Shown here one piece after another: positions 17,606 to 25,979 of a stretch of 64,000 bases of DNA. The DNA lies in assembly GCF_029960785.1 (NCBI RefSeq), contig NZ_JASBQE010000001.1:248001-312000 (forward strand), given 5' to 3'. Numbering within the stretch: position 1 is the first letter of the stretch; every line of letters begins with the position of its first letter. The notes beneath the pieces were generated by a model that had not been told where the DNA came from, did no database searches, and was given only the letters and a program-made list of their open reading frames with translations. A program made the translations under genes and the position numbers. Source of the stretch: Polyangium sp. 15x6. GTDB taxonomy: Bacteria; Myxococcota_A; Polyangia; Polyangiales; Polyangiaceae.

Positions 17606-20542
17606 ATGCAAAGAGCTTCGATGAGCAGGCCGGTGCGGCGTCATTTTGGTGGCGCTTTCGCAGGCATATGCGCTTTGGTTCTGGGAAGTGCCGTGACCGG
17701 GGCGGGGTGCGGCGACGATCCGGTGAACCTTCCGGGGACGACGACCTCATCGTCGAGCTCGGGCAGCGGCGGCGCAGGCGGCGGGACCGGCGGCGGGAAC
17801 ACCGGCGGCGGCGGCATGGGCGGGCAAGGCGGAATGGGCGGGGGCGGAATGGGCGGGCAAGGCGGCGCCGGGGGCGGCGCCGAGCTTTGCACGACGCCGG
17901 CGCCCGGCGCGACGCGCGGCGCGGCGGTCGCGATTTCAGCGGACGACTCGCTCGTCGTCGCCGTGAACCGCGACGCGGGCAGCGTGACGGTGCTGTCGGT
18001 CGAATACGACGCCGTGGACGGCCTGCCGGCGCTCACGAAAAAGGCCGAGATCGCCGTGGGCGGCGAGCCCTGGCAGGTCGCGATCGACGGCTGCGGCGAC
18101 AAGGCGTACGTGGCGCTGCGCAAGGACCAGAAGGTCGTGGAGATCCGCGATCTCAAGGGAACGCCCGTCATGGGCAAGGAGGTCGCCGTCGGCTCGGAGC
18201 CCACGGCCATCGCGATCACGCCGAACAACACGGCGCTCTACGTCGCCAACTGGGTCGACGGCACGCTCTCGCACGTCGACATCGCCTCGCTCACGGTGTC
18301 GAAGACGATCGATCTGAACGGGCCGCTCGCCGGCACGGGCCTGCTCGGTCCCTCGGTCGCCGCCGACAAGGCGCGGCCGGCGCTCGCACACCCGCGCTCG
18401 CTCGCGATCACGAACGACGGCGACGCCGATGACAGCGACGAGAAGATCTACGCGACCGAGTTCTTCGCCCAGCGCACGGAGCCCGAGCAGATCAACGCGC
18501 AGGGCGTGTCGAACGTCGACACGAACTGGGCCGGCATCGTCTACAGCGTGAAAGCCGCGGACGGCGCGGTATCCACGATCACCCTGCCTTCGCTCGACGA
18601 CACGGGCTTCGTCGATCACAAGGGGCAAACCACGGGCTGCTTCCCGAACCAGCTCCAGTCGATCACGATCCAGAAGGATCTCGCGTACGTCACGTCGATC
18701 TGCGCGTCGCCGGCCGGCCCCGTCGGGCCGTACCAGAAGAACGCCTGCACGACGAACGCGCAGTGCCAGGGCGTGAACCTTCTGAGCACGTGCAATGCGA
18801 CCACGGGCTCCTGCACGTACAGCTGCTCGACCGACGCCGATTGCGGCGCCGACGCGCCCGCCGGGACGTGCGAGGGCGGCGGCGGGTTCGGCACCGGCTC
18901 GTGCCGCGCGATCCCGACGAACACCAAGACCGTCGTGCACCCGGTCGTGAACGTGATCGACACGAAGGCCGACATGGCCGCGGCCGTGGCGCCGACGAAC
19001 CTGAACCGGTCCTTCCGCGACGCGTACGTCGCGGCGAACGTCGCCGACGACGCGAACCGTCGTTATCCGCTGGTCGCGAACGACATCGCGTTCGTCGGGG
19101 CCACGGGCGAGGCGTACGTGCCGGCAAACGGCGCAGACGCGGTGTTCCGCGTGAACTTCAACGACACGACCGGCGCCGTCACGAGCGTCGGCGCCGCGGA
19201 CGAGAAGTTCATCGACCTCGCGCCGCAGACGCTCGCCGAGAGCCTGAAGGGCGTGGGCCCGATCGGCATCGCCGTGGCGAACACGCACGCGTTCGCGTTC
19301 GTGGCGAACGACATCAGTCGGAACGTGTCGGCCGTCGCGATCGATCCGGCGAAGCAGGTCGTCGCGGGCGCCGATCTCGGGTCGGCGCGTGTCGTCTCGA
19401 CGGCGCCTCTGCCCGCGGACGCGGCGGGGATGTCGGTGCTGCGCGGCAAGCGGATGTTCAACACGGGGCTCGGGCGCTGGTCGCTCCGGGGCCAGGCGTG
19501 GGTCTCGTGCCAGGCGTGCCACATCGACGGCCTGAGCGACAACGTGACGTGGTACTTCGCCCGCGGCCCGCGGCAGTCGACGAGCCTCGAGGGGAGCTAC
19601 GCGTCGAAGGATCCCACCGATGTGCGCATCTTCGGCTGGACGGCGTTCCAGGACGAGGCGCACGACTTCGAGAACAGCGCGCGCGGCACGCAGGGCGGCG
19701 TGGGCGCGCTCGTGACGAAGGACAGCACGCCGCCGGTGACCACGGACCGGATCAACCTCGCGGACACGGTGAAATACGCGCCCGCGGGCGCCGCGGGCCT
19801 CAACGGCTCGACGGAGGCGATCAACGACACGGACAGCGTGCGCAAGGACTGGGACGACTTCGAGGCGTACGCGCAGAGCCTCCGCTCGCCGCGCAAGCCC
19901 TCGAACCTCGACCCGGCGAAGGTCGCGGCGGGCATGACGTTGTTCATGGAGGGCGGGAGCTGCCAGGGCTGCCACGGCGGCGCGAAGTGGACGCTCTCGA
20001 AGCGCTTCTACACGCCGTCGGCCACGACGAACGAGGCGCTGCTCGCGAAGGCCTACGAGGGTGACGCGCTCATCGCCGCCGGGTTCCCTGCGGCCTTGCT
20101 TCCGGCCACCGCGGGGAACCAGTTCATGCGCGGTCCGAACCCGAAGAACGCGGGGCTCGATCAGATCCAGTGCGTGCTCCGCCCCGTGGGGACGTTCGCG
20201 ATCTCGCCGGCCGCGGTGAACGTGATCGAGGTGCGCGCGGACATGGTCGCGAAGGCCCAGGGGGACGAGGCCGTCGGAAAGGGCTTCAACGTGCCTTCGC
20301 TGCTCGGCATGCAGGTCGGCGCGCCGTTCTTCCACGCCGGCAACGCACGGACGCTCGAGGAGCTGTTCTCGACCACGTTCGCCGCGCACAACAAGGCGCT
20401 CGCCGCGCCGAGCTACCTCACGGGCCCGGACGACATCGCGAACCTCGTGGCCTTCGTGCTCTCGATCGACGAGGACACGACGCTGATCGATCTGCCGGCC
20501 CAGCCCGGCGCCAAGGGCGGCGATTTCTGCGCCGCGCCTTGA
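17606..20542 (+). CDS. Beta-propeller (YVTN) lipoprotein with c-type cytochrome domains
   Basis: A 978-residue protein; ATG 17606 follows AAGGAAGGGG. The lipobox AGC is at the end of a signal peptide (SAVTGAGC), followed by a Ser/Gly linker (~30-90). Residues ~100-620 form YVTN-type propeller repeats (VAITPNNTALYVANW; SEPTAIAI), interrupted by a Cys-rich insert (~390-440). The last third holds two haem attachment sites, CQACH and CQGCH, and a late RTLEELFSTTF of the di-haem cytochrome c peroxidase/MauG class. It probably transfers electrons or oxidises a substrate at the outer membrane face; the substrate is unknown. A structured hairpin lies in its leader. Confidence 0.85.
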   Translation: MQRASMSRPVRRHFGGAFAGICALVLGSAVTGAGCGDDPVNLPGTTTSSSSSGSGGAGGGTGGGNTGGGGMGGQGGMGGGGMGGQGGAGGGAELCTTPAPGATRGAAVAISADDSLVVAVNRDAGSVTVLSVEYDAVDGLPALTKKAEIAVGGEPWQVAIDGCGDKAYVALRKDQKVVEIRDLKGTPVMGKEVAVGSEPTAIAITPNNTALYVANWVDGTLSHVDIASLTVSKTIDLNGPLAGTGLLGPSVAADKARPALAHPRSLAITNDGDADDSDEKIYATEFFAQRTEPEQINAQGVSNVDTNWAGIVYSVKAADGAVSTITLPSLDDTGFVDHKGQTTGCFPNQLQSITIQKDLAYVTSICASPAGPVGPYQKNACTTNAQCQGVNLLSTCNATTGSCTYSCSTDADCGADAPAGTCEGGGGFGTGSCRAIPTNTKTVVHPVVNVIDTKADMAAAVAPTNLNRSFRDAYVAANVADDANRRYPLVANDIAFVGATGEAYVPANGADAVFRVNFNDTTGAVTSVGAADEKFIDLAPQTLAESLKGVGPIGIAVANTHAFAFVANDISRNVSAVAIDPAKQVVAGADLGSARVVSTAPLPADAAGMSVLRGKRMFNTGLGRWSLRGQAWVSCQACHIDGLSDNVTWYFARGPRQSTSLEGSYASKDPTDVRIFGWTAFQDEAHDFENSARGTQGGVGALVTKDSTPPVTTDRINLADTVKYAPAGAAGLNGSTEAINDTDSVRKDWDDFEAYAQSLRSPRKPSNLDPAKVAAGMTLFMEGGSCQGCHGGAKWTLSKRFYTPSATTNEALLAKAYEGDALIAAGFPAALLPATAGNQFMRGPNPKNAGLDQIQCVLRPVGTFAISPAAVNVIEVRADMVAKAQGDEAVGKGFNVPSLLGMQVGAPFFHAGNARTLEELFSTTFAAHNKALAAPSYLTGPDDIANLVAFVLSIDEDTTLIDLPAQPGAKGGDFCAAP

Positions 20543-20571
20543 TCCCCGGATTCTTCCGATAGGCAAATACG

Positions 20572-20602
20572 CGCCCGCCCCGCGTCCTCGTCGGGGCGGG
20601 CG
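20572..20602. terminator. GC-rich hairpin between convergent genes
   Basis: CGCCCGCCCCG (20572-20582) and CGGGGCGGGCG (20592-20602) form a perfect 11-base stem with a nine-base loop in the 72-base gap between two convergent stops. Neither side carries a run of T, so it is either a weak bidirectional terminator or a 3'-end-stabilising structure. Confidence 0.55.
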
Positions 20603-20614
20603 GCGGCCCTTCGT

Positions 20615-23600
20615 TCATCGATGCTGCGGCCCGCCTCGACGCGGGGCGGGCGAGGCGTCGACGTGGCGCGATCGCCGGAGCGCGTACTCCATGCCGCTCT
20701 GGAGCGTGCCCATCGTGACGAACGATTTCAGATCGACGTCGAGCGCGACGAGTGTCTGGGCGATGCGCGGCGCGATGCCCGTGAGCACCGTCTCGGCCCC
20801 GAGCAGCCGGAGCGCGGCGGCCACGTTCACCAGCATGCCCGCCACCTGCGTGTCGACGTGCTTCATGCCCGTCACGTCGAGGATCACGACCCGGGCCCCG
20901 AGGCGCTGGGCGCCGTCGAGAGCCACGCTGAGCACCAGCTCGGCGCGCTCGGTGTCCATCGTGCCGATGAGCGGCATCACCACGATGTCCTTCGTGATCG
21001 GCAAGAGCGGCGTCGATAGCTCCGCCAGGCGCTGGCGTTGCCCCGCGATGACCTGCTCGTGCAGCGCCGCGCGCTCCTGCTCGATCTGGCGGCGCTGGCC
21101 GAGCTCCTGTTCGAGCGCCCGGTTCATGTCGAACAAGCTGTCGTTGACCCGGCGCAGCTCTTCCGTCCGGTGCGCGACCTCCATCTCGAGACGCTCGTTC
21201 GCGCGCTTGACCTGCTCGTTCGCGGCGTGCGCGTTCTCGATGAGGCGCGCGATCTCGATGGCGATGGCCGCCTGCGAGGAGAGGAGCGCGAGGAGCTCCA
21301 CGCGCGCCGCGTCGAAGACGCCGGCCGTCATGCGGTTTTCGAGGTAGAGCGCGCCGCTCAGCCGGCCTTGATGGAGCAGAGGCAAGCAGAGGATCGATTT
21401 CGGGGCGAACTCCTGGATGTACGGGTCGTCCGAGAACCGCGTGGCCTTGCGCGAGTTGTCGAGGACCACCGGTTCGAGGGTGCGCGTGACGTAGTGGACG
21501 ACGCTCTTTGCGCAGTCCTGCACGGCTTCGAGCGGCTGTCCGCGTCCCACGTCGAGCGAGCAGCCGGCGGGCTGGAACGTCGCTTCGACGACGAGCGCAC
21601 CGCCCCGCGCGAGGATGAGCGAGCCCTGGTCGGCGCCCGCGTTCTCGAGCACGAGCTTGGCGAGCCGATCGATGACCTTGGGCAGGTCGATCTCGCTCGC
21701 GATTTCCTGAGCAGCTCGGACGACGAGCGCTGCGTCGCGGAGGCTGCCGATGCTGGTTTGTCCGATGAGGGTGCGGGTCGCGAGCGAGGCGCTCGAGCCG
21801 GTGGTCGTCGCCGCCCCGCGCGTGCGGGAGACGTCGCGGAGCGAAGGCCAGATGTGCGTGGCCTCGTTCTCCAGCGCGTCGATCTTCGGCGTCGCGCCCC
21901 AGTGCTTGTAGGCGCGGTAGGCGTTCTTCATGTAGCCGCCGCCCGCGGTCGGCGCGCCGATGCTCAGGTAGAACTTGGCGCAGAGCTCACCAGTGAGCGC
22001 CTCGAGATGGGGGGCCTTGTTCTCCTGACAGAGCGTGATCGCCCGTTCGTAGAGCCGGACCGCGCCTTCGAGGTTGCCTTCCGTGCGCGCCGCCTCGGCG
22101 TTCACCATGGCATCGAAGTGCGCGAAGCTCTTCGGCGACCACGCGGCGAGCTGCGTGACCTCCGCGCGGCATTTGCGCAGGATCTCGGCCCGTCGCTCGG
22201 CCTCCTCGGGCGCCTCCGCGCGAGGCAGCCCGAGCAGCACGAGGGCGCGGAGGCAGGGGTGCACCTTCGAGGCGAGGTTTCCGCCGGTATGCGAGATCCA
22301 GTGCTCGGCGACCTCGGATGCCTTCCAGGCGTCCTCGTATCGGCCGTAAATCAGGTAGACGAGCACTTTCAAGATGGCGTGGTGCGCCCTCGTATTGCCG
22401 AAATGCTCGCCTTCGAGCCGATCGAGGTATTCTTTCTCGTTGAACGTGTCGTCGTCGAGCGAGGTGCGCTCGCGCGTCTTGCCCGCGAGGCACGCGACCG
22501 TCTGCCGCACGACCGTCATCGTGGCCAGGTTGAGGGAGTTCTTCGTGCGCCGGACGATCGCGAGGTTTTTGTCGGCTTCCTGCAAGAGCTCCTCGATGGG
22601 GTCGCCCGCGAAGACATTCCCCATCGTCTCGAGGAAGCACGCCGTCCCGAGCATGGCGAATTCGCCGCTTTCCAGGCCCTTCTGCCGCGCGATGGTCCAG
22701 CTTTTGATGGCGTCGCGCATGGGGTGCTGCATGTGCGTGCCGCTGCCCCAGGCGACGTGGAGCCGCGAGAGTTGCATGACGCTCGGAAACCGTTGGTTGA
22801 TGGCACCCGCGACCTCGCAAAATGCCAGGCCCTCGGTCACGCGCCCGAACATCCCCGCGAGGACATAGCCGGCGCACGCATACGGAAATGGGCAGAGCTC
22901 CGTGGGGCCGTGTACGAGCGAGAGGTTCACGGCCCGGAAATTGATGACGGAGAAGGCGATCGCGCTGACGTAGTGCCCGCTGTCCGCAATGGCGTCGAGG
23001 ATCGACAGGATGGCGCGCATCACCGGATCCGTGGCCTCGGGCTCGTCGACGAGGCTCCAGATGGGCCGCCCGCGCAGGTTGGGGGTGATCTGCGAGAGCT
23101 CCGCCACCATCACCTCGGGCGAATTCATTTCGTCGAGCGTGAGTTCGTGCCCGAGCATCGCGAGCGTCTCGCTGCCGACCCGCAGCGCCTCGAGGAATTC
23201 CCCGTACGAGGCGTGCTTGTAGATGCGCTGTCGCTGGATCTCCGCGCGTTCGAGATCCGTGCGGGCGTGGCGCAAGGCCTCGGCGAAGAGCGCCTCGGCG
23301 CGCTCGGCGTCGCCGCAAGCGAACGCGCACTGACCGCCCTCGATGTGGAGGGAATGGCAGAGATCGTAATGCTCGTCCCAGTCGGCCGCATCGAGCAGCT
23401 CGATGCCCGCGCGCGTGTAAATGGCCCCCGCGTGATACGCCGTCGCGGCTTTGGCCTTTTGCCCGGCGCGCAGGTTGATCTCCGCGAGGTCGCGCCGCTC
23501 GGCCCGATCGGTGATCGCCGAGGCGCCGAGGTTCAAATGGTGGACGAGGTCGAGCAGGTCCTCGTCGCGGGGACGCTCGCCCGATCGCTTGCGGAGCAGG

Positions 23601-25789
23601 CGCCCGATGGAGAGGTGGAGCTGCTTTCGTTGCTCCGGCTCCACGAGCATGTAGGCCGCCGAGAGCACGCGGTCGTGGACGAACTGGTAGCGGACATTGA
23701 AGAGCGACGACGATACCTCGCGCGCCTCGCTCCCGACCCCGGATTCGAGATACCTGTAATCGCCGTCCAGTGACACGACGAGCCCCGCGCGCAGCGCCTC
23801 CCAGAGCGCCGCGGAGACCTCGTGCACCGGCTTCTCGGCGATCGTCGCGAGCGAGCCGAAATCGAAGGAATGGCCGATGCAGGCCGCGCGCTCGAGCACG
23901 TGCTGCGTCTCCGGCGAGAGGCGGCGGAGGACGCCGACCATCAGGTCGACCACGTTGTCGGTCACGTTCGCGGCGCGGATCGCCGCGTCGTCCCATTGCC
24001 ATGCGCCGCTCTCCGGGTCGAAGCGGAGCAGGCCCCGCTCGTACAATGCGACCATGAACTGGTGCGCGAAGAACGGGTTGCCCTGCGTCTTTTCATGGAC
24101 GAGGTCCGCGAGCGTTCGGACCTCCTGGGGCTCGCTCGTCAGCGTGTCGGCGACGAGGCTCCCCACCATCTCACGGTCGAGCGGCGCGAGGTGGATCTTC
24201 GCCGGCTGAAAGCCCGAGCTCTCGAGCTCGGCGAGCAGGTTCGAGAGCGGATGGCCGGCCGAGACCTCGTTGTCGCGATACGCGCCGATGATGAGCAGAT
24301 GCCGGCTCCACGTGTCCGTGAGGAGCAGGTGCATGAGCCGCTGCGAGGCGGGATCCATCCACTGGAGATCGTCGAGGAAGATCACCAGCGGATGCTTTTC
24401 GCTCGCGAACACGTGCAGGAAGTTCTGGAGCGTGAGCTCGAAGCGGTTTTTCGCCTGATCGGGCGGAAGATCGGAGACCTTGGGCTGCGCGCCGAGGACG
24501 AGCTCGAGCTCGGGGACGAGCTCGATGAGGATCGCGCCATTGCCGCCGAGCGCCGTGAGGAGCTCGCTCTTGTAGGCCGCGAGCGTCTCCGGCGGCTCTG
24601 TCAGGATCTGCTGGACGAGCTCCCGGAGCGCGTGCACGACGGGCGCGAGCGGGACGTCCCGCGAGATCTGGTCGAACTTGCCGGAGGCGAAATAGCCGCC
24701 GCCGTGCCGCGCGATGATCTTGTGAATCTCGCGGACCAGCGCCGATTTCCCCACGCCGGAGTAGCCGGCGACGAGGCAGAGCTCCGGGCCGCGCGCGCGC
24801 GCGCGGCCGAACGCCTGCAGGAGCGCCTCGAGGTCGCGCTCGCGGCCGTAGAGCCGCTGCGCGCGGCGGAGCTCCGGCGCCTTGTCGCGTTGCCGCAGCG
24901 GAAACGTCGCGATGGTCCCGTTCGTTTTCCATTGCCGCAGACATTCGGAGAGATCCGCCCGGACGCCGGCGTCGCTCTGGTATCGCTCCTCCGGCGTCTT
25001 CGCGAGGAGCATCATCACGAGGTCGGAGAGCGGCGCGGGCACCGCGGGCACGAGTTCGCACGGCGGCACAGGCGGGCGCGTGAGATGGCTCTGGACGATC
25101 TCCGAGAGCTCGCGCTGCGGGAATGGCACGGAGCCCGTCAGCATCTCGTAAAGGATCACGCCGAGCGAGTAGAGGTCCGCGCGTGAATCGACGGCCCGGT
25201 TCATTCGCCCCGTCTGCTCGGGCGCCATGTAGAGCAGCGTCCCTTCGAGCGACCGCGGGCCCGTCGGCGCGTGGAGCTCGCGGGAGAGGCGCGCGGAAAT
25301 CCCGAAATCGATGAGGTGCGCCGTCCAGCTCGACTCCTCGATTAGGACGTTTCGCGGGGTCACATCCTTGTGGATGATGCCCTTCCGGTGGACCGCGGCG
25401 AGTGCATTCGAGATCGACAGGGCAATCGTGAGCGAGGTCTCGATATCGAGCCTCCGGCTCTCCAGGATCTCGCGCAGCGTCGGATGGCCGAGGTCGGCCA
25501 TGATCAGGACGACGCCGCGGCCGTGCTCCTCGAGCGCGATCGCCTCGGGCGCGGAGTCCACGCCGAGCTCGCGCAGGATTGTGAATTCACGCCGCAGGCG
25601 GCCGACTTCCCGGACGGTGGGATATTCGTTTTTCGTCTGCTTGAGGACGACCCGCGCGCCGTCGGCGATTCTCTTGCCGCGGAACACCAGCGTCTCCGCC
25701 CCTTCGTAGATGGGGGTCAGCGCGGTGAAACCCTCGAAGGATACCCCATGGAAGTCATCGGCTGCGCGATGGTTCGGCTCGGCGGACAT
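20615..25789 (-). CDS. Hybrid sensor: Ser/Thr kinase, AAA ATPase, TPR-like, GAF and STAS domains
   Basis: A 1724-residue cytoplasmic signalling protein; ATG 25789 follows AGGAG. Order: Hanks-type kinase (~15-285; catalytic loop HKDVTPRN, metal site DFG, but the Gly-rich loop is degenerate); AAA_16-type ATPase (~320-520; Walker A GYSGVGKS, then FLDDLQWMD); a long helical TPR-like region; GAF (~1325-1510); coiled coil; STAS (~1590-1710). The STAS keeps both threonines of RsbR-type stressosome proteins (VDTQVAG and RIAQT). HKDVTPRN is usual for this multidomain family, which often ends in a histidine kinase; here the end is STAS instead. The ligand is unknown. It converges with the upstream cytochrome gene. 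Confidence 0.85.
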   Translation of the reverse strand: MSAEPNHRAADDFHGVSFEGFTALTPIYEGAETLVFRGKRIADGARVVLKQTKNEYPTVREVGRLRREFTILRELGVDSAPEAIALEEHGRGVVLIMADLGHPTLREILESRRLDIETSLTIALSISNALAAVHRKGIIHKDVTPRNVLIEESSWTAHLIDFGISARLSRELHAPTGPRSLEGTLLYMAPEQTGRMNRAVDSRADLYSLGVILYEMLTGSVPFPQRELSEIVQSHLTRPPVPPCELVPAVPAPLSDLVMMLLAKTPEERYQSDAGVRADLSECLRQWKTNGTIATFPLRQRDKAPELRRAQRLYGRERDLEALLQAFGRARARGPELCLVAGYSGVGKSALVREIHKIIARHGGGYFASGKFDQISRDVPLAPVVHALRELVQQILTEPPETLAAYKSELLTALGGNGAILIELVPELELVLGAQPKVSDLPPDQAKNRFELTLQNFLHVFASEKHPLVIFLDDLQWMDPASQRLMHLLLTDTWSRHLLIIGAYRDNEVSAGHPLSNLLAELESSGFQPAKIHLAPLDREMVGSLVADTLTSEPQEVRTLADLVHEKTQGNPFFAHQFMVALYERGLLRFDPESGAWQWDDAAIRAANVTDNVVDLMVGVLRRLSPETQHVLERAACIGHSFDFGSLATIAEKPVHEVSAALWEALRAGLVVSLDGDYRYLESGVGSEAREVSSSLFNVRYQFVHDRVLSAAYMLVEPEQRKQLHLSIGRLLRKRSGERPRDEDLLDLVHHLNLGASAITDRAERRDLAEINLRAGQKAKAATAYHAGAIYTRAGIELLDAADWDEHYDLCHSLHIEGGQCAFACGDAERAEALFAEALRHARTDLERAEIQRQRIYKHASYGEFLEALRVGSETLAMLGHELTLDEMNSPEVMVAELSQITPNLRGRPIWSLVDEPEATDPVMRAILSILDAIADSGHYVSAIAFSVINFRAVNLSLVHGPTELCPFPYACAGYVLAGMFGRVTEGLAFCEVAGAINQRFPSVMQLSRLHVAWGSGTHMQHPMRDAIKSWTIARQKGLESGEFAMLGTACFLETMGNVFAGDPIEELLQEADKNLAIVRRTKNSLNLATMTVVRQTVACLAGKTRERTSLDDDTFNEKEYLDRLEGEHFGNTRAHHAILKVLVYLIYGRYEDAWKASEVAEHWISHTGGNLASKVHPCLRALVLLGLPRAEAPEEAERRAEILRKCRAEVTQLAAWSPKSFAHFDAMVNAEAARTEGNLEGAVRLYERAITLCQENKAPHLEALTGELCAKFYLSIGAPTAGGGYMKNAYRAYKHWGATPKIDALENEATHIWPSLRDVSRTRGAATTTGSSASLATRTLIGQTSIGSLRDAALVVRAAQEIASEIDLPKVIDRLAKLVLENAGADQGSLILARGGALVVEATFQPAGCSLDVGRGQPLEAVQDCAKSVVHYVTRTLEPVVLDNSRKATRFSDDPYIQEFAPKSILCLPLLHQGRLSGALYLENRMTAGVFDAARVELLALLSSQAAIAIEIARLIENAHAANEQVKRANERLEMEVAHRTEELRRVNDSLFDMNRALEQELGQRRQIEQERAALHEQVIAGQRQRLAELSTPLLPITKDIVVMPLIGTMDTERAELVLSVALDGAQRLGARVVILDVTGMKHVDTQVAGMLVNVAAALRLLGAETVLTGIAPRIAQTLVALDVDLKSFVTMGTLQSGMEYALRRSRHVDASPAPRRGGPQHR

Positions 25790-25979
25790 GACATCTCCTG
25801 GACATGTCCCCCCGTGAGAGCACGAAGCTATCCGGAGCCGCGGCCTGCAACAAGGCTTCATGCCCCTTCGCGTCGATTTTCTGCGGTACCTTCACCGTCA
25901 GCCAGCCGACGCTGGATCGTGGAGTGTTCGCCGCGCGGCGTAGGTCATGTCACACCAAACCCGCGCGGCGGTGCCGCAT

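Noticed and set aside
17936-20566. 876-residue minus-strand frame
   Set aside because: Shadow of the propeller-cytochrome gene; Arg/Val/His-rich with no start context or domain.
21038-23773. 911-residue plus-strand frame
   Set aside because: Antisense to the hybrid kinase gene, which has clear kinase, ATPase, GAF and STAS domains on the other strand.
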